Source: Pseudaminobacter sp040049255 (GTDB taxonomy: Bacteria; Pseudomonadota; Alphaproteobacteria; Rhizobiales; Rhizobiaceae). Taken from it: DNA of 64,000 nt. Position 1 is the stretch's first letter. Each line of letters opens with the position of its first letter. The stretch lies in contig NZ_JBDZDR010000003.1 of the NCBI RefSeq assembly GCF_040049255.1, positions 372,001 through 436,000 on the forward strand. Direction: 5' to 3'. Below the pieces are notes generated by a model, which was given only the letters and a program-made list of their open reading frames with translations, was not told where the DNA came from and searched no databases. This document shows positions 63,487 through 64,000 of the stretch, in pieces. Both the position numbers and the translations under genes were made by a program.

Positions 63487-64000
63487 TTATGCCGGTGTGC
63501 CGGCCTGTGAATTCGCGGCGTCGCCAGCCTCCGGCTCCTTGATACGGAACCAGGCGACATAGAGCGCCGGCAGGAACAGCAGCGTGATTGCCGTGCCGGC
63601 GATGATGCCGCCCATCATGGCATAGGCCATCGGCCCCCAGAACACTTCGCGGGCGATGGGGATCAGCGCCAGGCTGGCCGCCGCCGCCGTCAGCGCGATT
63701 GGCCGCATTCGGTGCTCGGTCGCCTCGATCACCGCCGTCCAGCGGTCGCGGCCCTCGCGCACCAGGTCCTCGATCTGCACGATGAGGATGACCGAGTTGC
63801 GGATCAGGATGCCGATCAGCGCCAGCACGCCCAGAATGGCCACGAAGCCGAGCGGCGCGCCGCTGGGCAGCAGCGCCGCCACCACGCCGATCAGCCCCAG
63901 CGGCGCCACCGCCACCACCAGGAACAGCCGCTGGAAGCTCTGCAGCTGGATCATCAGGATGGTGGCCATGATGAACAGCATCAGCGGCACCACGGCAATG
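63487..64000 (-). CDS. RND efflux transporter, C-terminal part (window edge)
   Basis: The last 170 residues or so of an AcrB/HAE1-type RND permease; the rest lies beyond the window. Membrane stretches MVPLMLFIMATILMIQLQSF, LFLVVAVAPLGLIGVVAALL, FVAILGVLALIGILIRNSVI and GPMAYAMMGGIIAGTAITLL are those of the last transmembrane segments. ALIGILIRNSVILIVQIEDL followed by RPIALTAAAASLALIPI is characteristic. Substrate not known. The reading frame stays open to the edge. Confidence 0.88.
   Translation of the reverse strand, partial: IAVVPLMLFIMATILMIQLQSFQRLFLVVAVAPLGLIGVVAALLPSGAPLGFVAILGVLALIGILIRNSVILIVQIEDLVREGRDRWTAVIEATEHRMRPIALTAAAASLALIPIAREVFWGPMAYAMMGGIIAGTAITLLFLPALYVAWFRIKEPEAGDAANSQAGTPA

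Overview
The window is about 64 kb of high-GC alphaproteobacterial chromosome. The gene content points to Hyphomicrobiales (Rhizobiales), most likely Phyllobacteriaceae close to Mesorhizobium or Aminobacter. The evidence is Omp25/31-type porin-like proteins, RcdA (DUF1465), a serC-motif leader, a rhizobial-type 6S RNA, RIME-like and Mesorhizobium-style palindromic intergenic repeats, and the block ruvCAB / ybgC / tol-pal / tilS / ftsH / glmM. It reads as core chromosome with small accessory insertions. I see no prophage, no insertion sequence with a transposase, no CRISPR array, no tRNA and no rRNA.

Layout. 0-9 kb: a TPP-riboswitch-controlled thiamine transporter (thiB-thiP, minus strand, thiP cut by the window edge), a divergent thiamine pyrophosphokinase with a Uup-type ABC-F ATPase, a conserved anchored protein, purA and a FitAB-type toxin-antitoxin pair. 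9-15 kb: serine biosynthesis (serC-serA, minus) with a serC leader RNA, a DUF1059 protein, two Omp25-like beta-barrel genes each preceded by a full CtrA box, and a small tautomerase. 15-28.6 kb: decayed ABC ATPase debris, a succinate-semialdehyde dehydrogenase, then glmM, ftsH, tilS, cpoB, pal, tolB, tolA, tolR and tolQ on the minus strand, with a three-repeat secreted protein inserted between glmM and ftsH. 28.9-34 kb: 6S RNA, 5-formyl-THF cyclo-ligase, a YmdB-like phosphoesterase, TerC, yebC with a SelW-like partner, ddl and rpmE. 34-45.5 kb: an MsbA-like exporter, an FAD dehydrogenase, an M32 carboxypeptidase, a MotA/MotB-like proton-channel pair, suhB, efp, a Sel1-repeat protein and a divergent ThiE-like protein. 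45.7-55 kb: opgC, an acyl-CoA ligase, a small membrane protein, a candidate sRNA, rcdA, ruvC, a VapBC pair lodged between ruvC and ruvA, ruvA, ruvB, a GH5 glycosidase on the opposite strand, and ybgC. 55-64 kb: HAD hydrolases, a class II aldolase, a peroxiredoxin, a dedicated acyl carrier protein plus ketosynthase pair, a glutathione transferase, a P-loop kinase, a lipoprotein D-Ala-D-Ala carboxypeptidase, and the C-terminus of an RND efflux pump.

How it fits together. Much of the window serves the cell envelope (Tol-Pal, CpoB, Omp25-like proteins, ddl, glmM, carboxypeptidase, OpgC) and its cell-cycle control. TTAA-N7-TTAA CtrA boxes lie upstream of both outer-membrane protein genes and of rcdA, whose Caulobacter homologue is an adaptor for CtrA degradation. 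Weaker matches lie upstream of tolQ and pal. Relative to the order I recall from other rhizobia, where ruvCAB-ybgC leads directly into tolQ on the same strand, the segment from about 28.6 to 55.1 kb appears inverted, and ruvCAB carries two separate insertions. No completely new multi-gene system stands out. The best candidates for under-described biology are the MotA/OmpA-like motor pair, the ACP/ketosynthase pair, the three-repeat secreted protein and the CtrA-linked envelope regulon.
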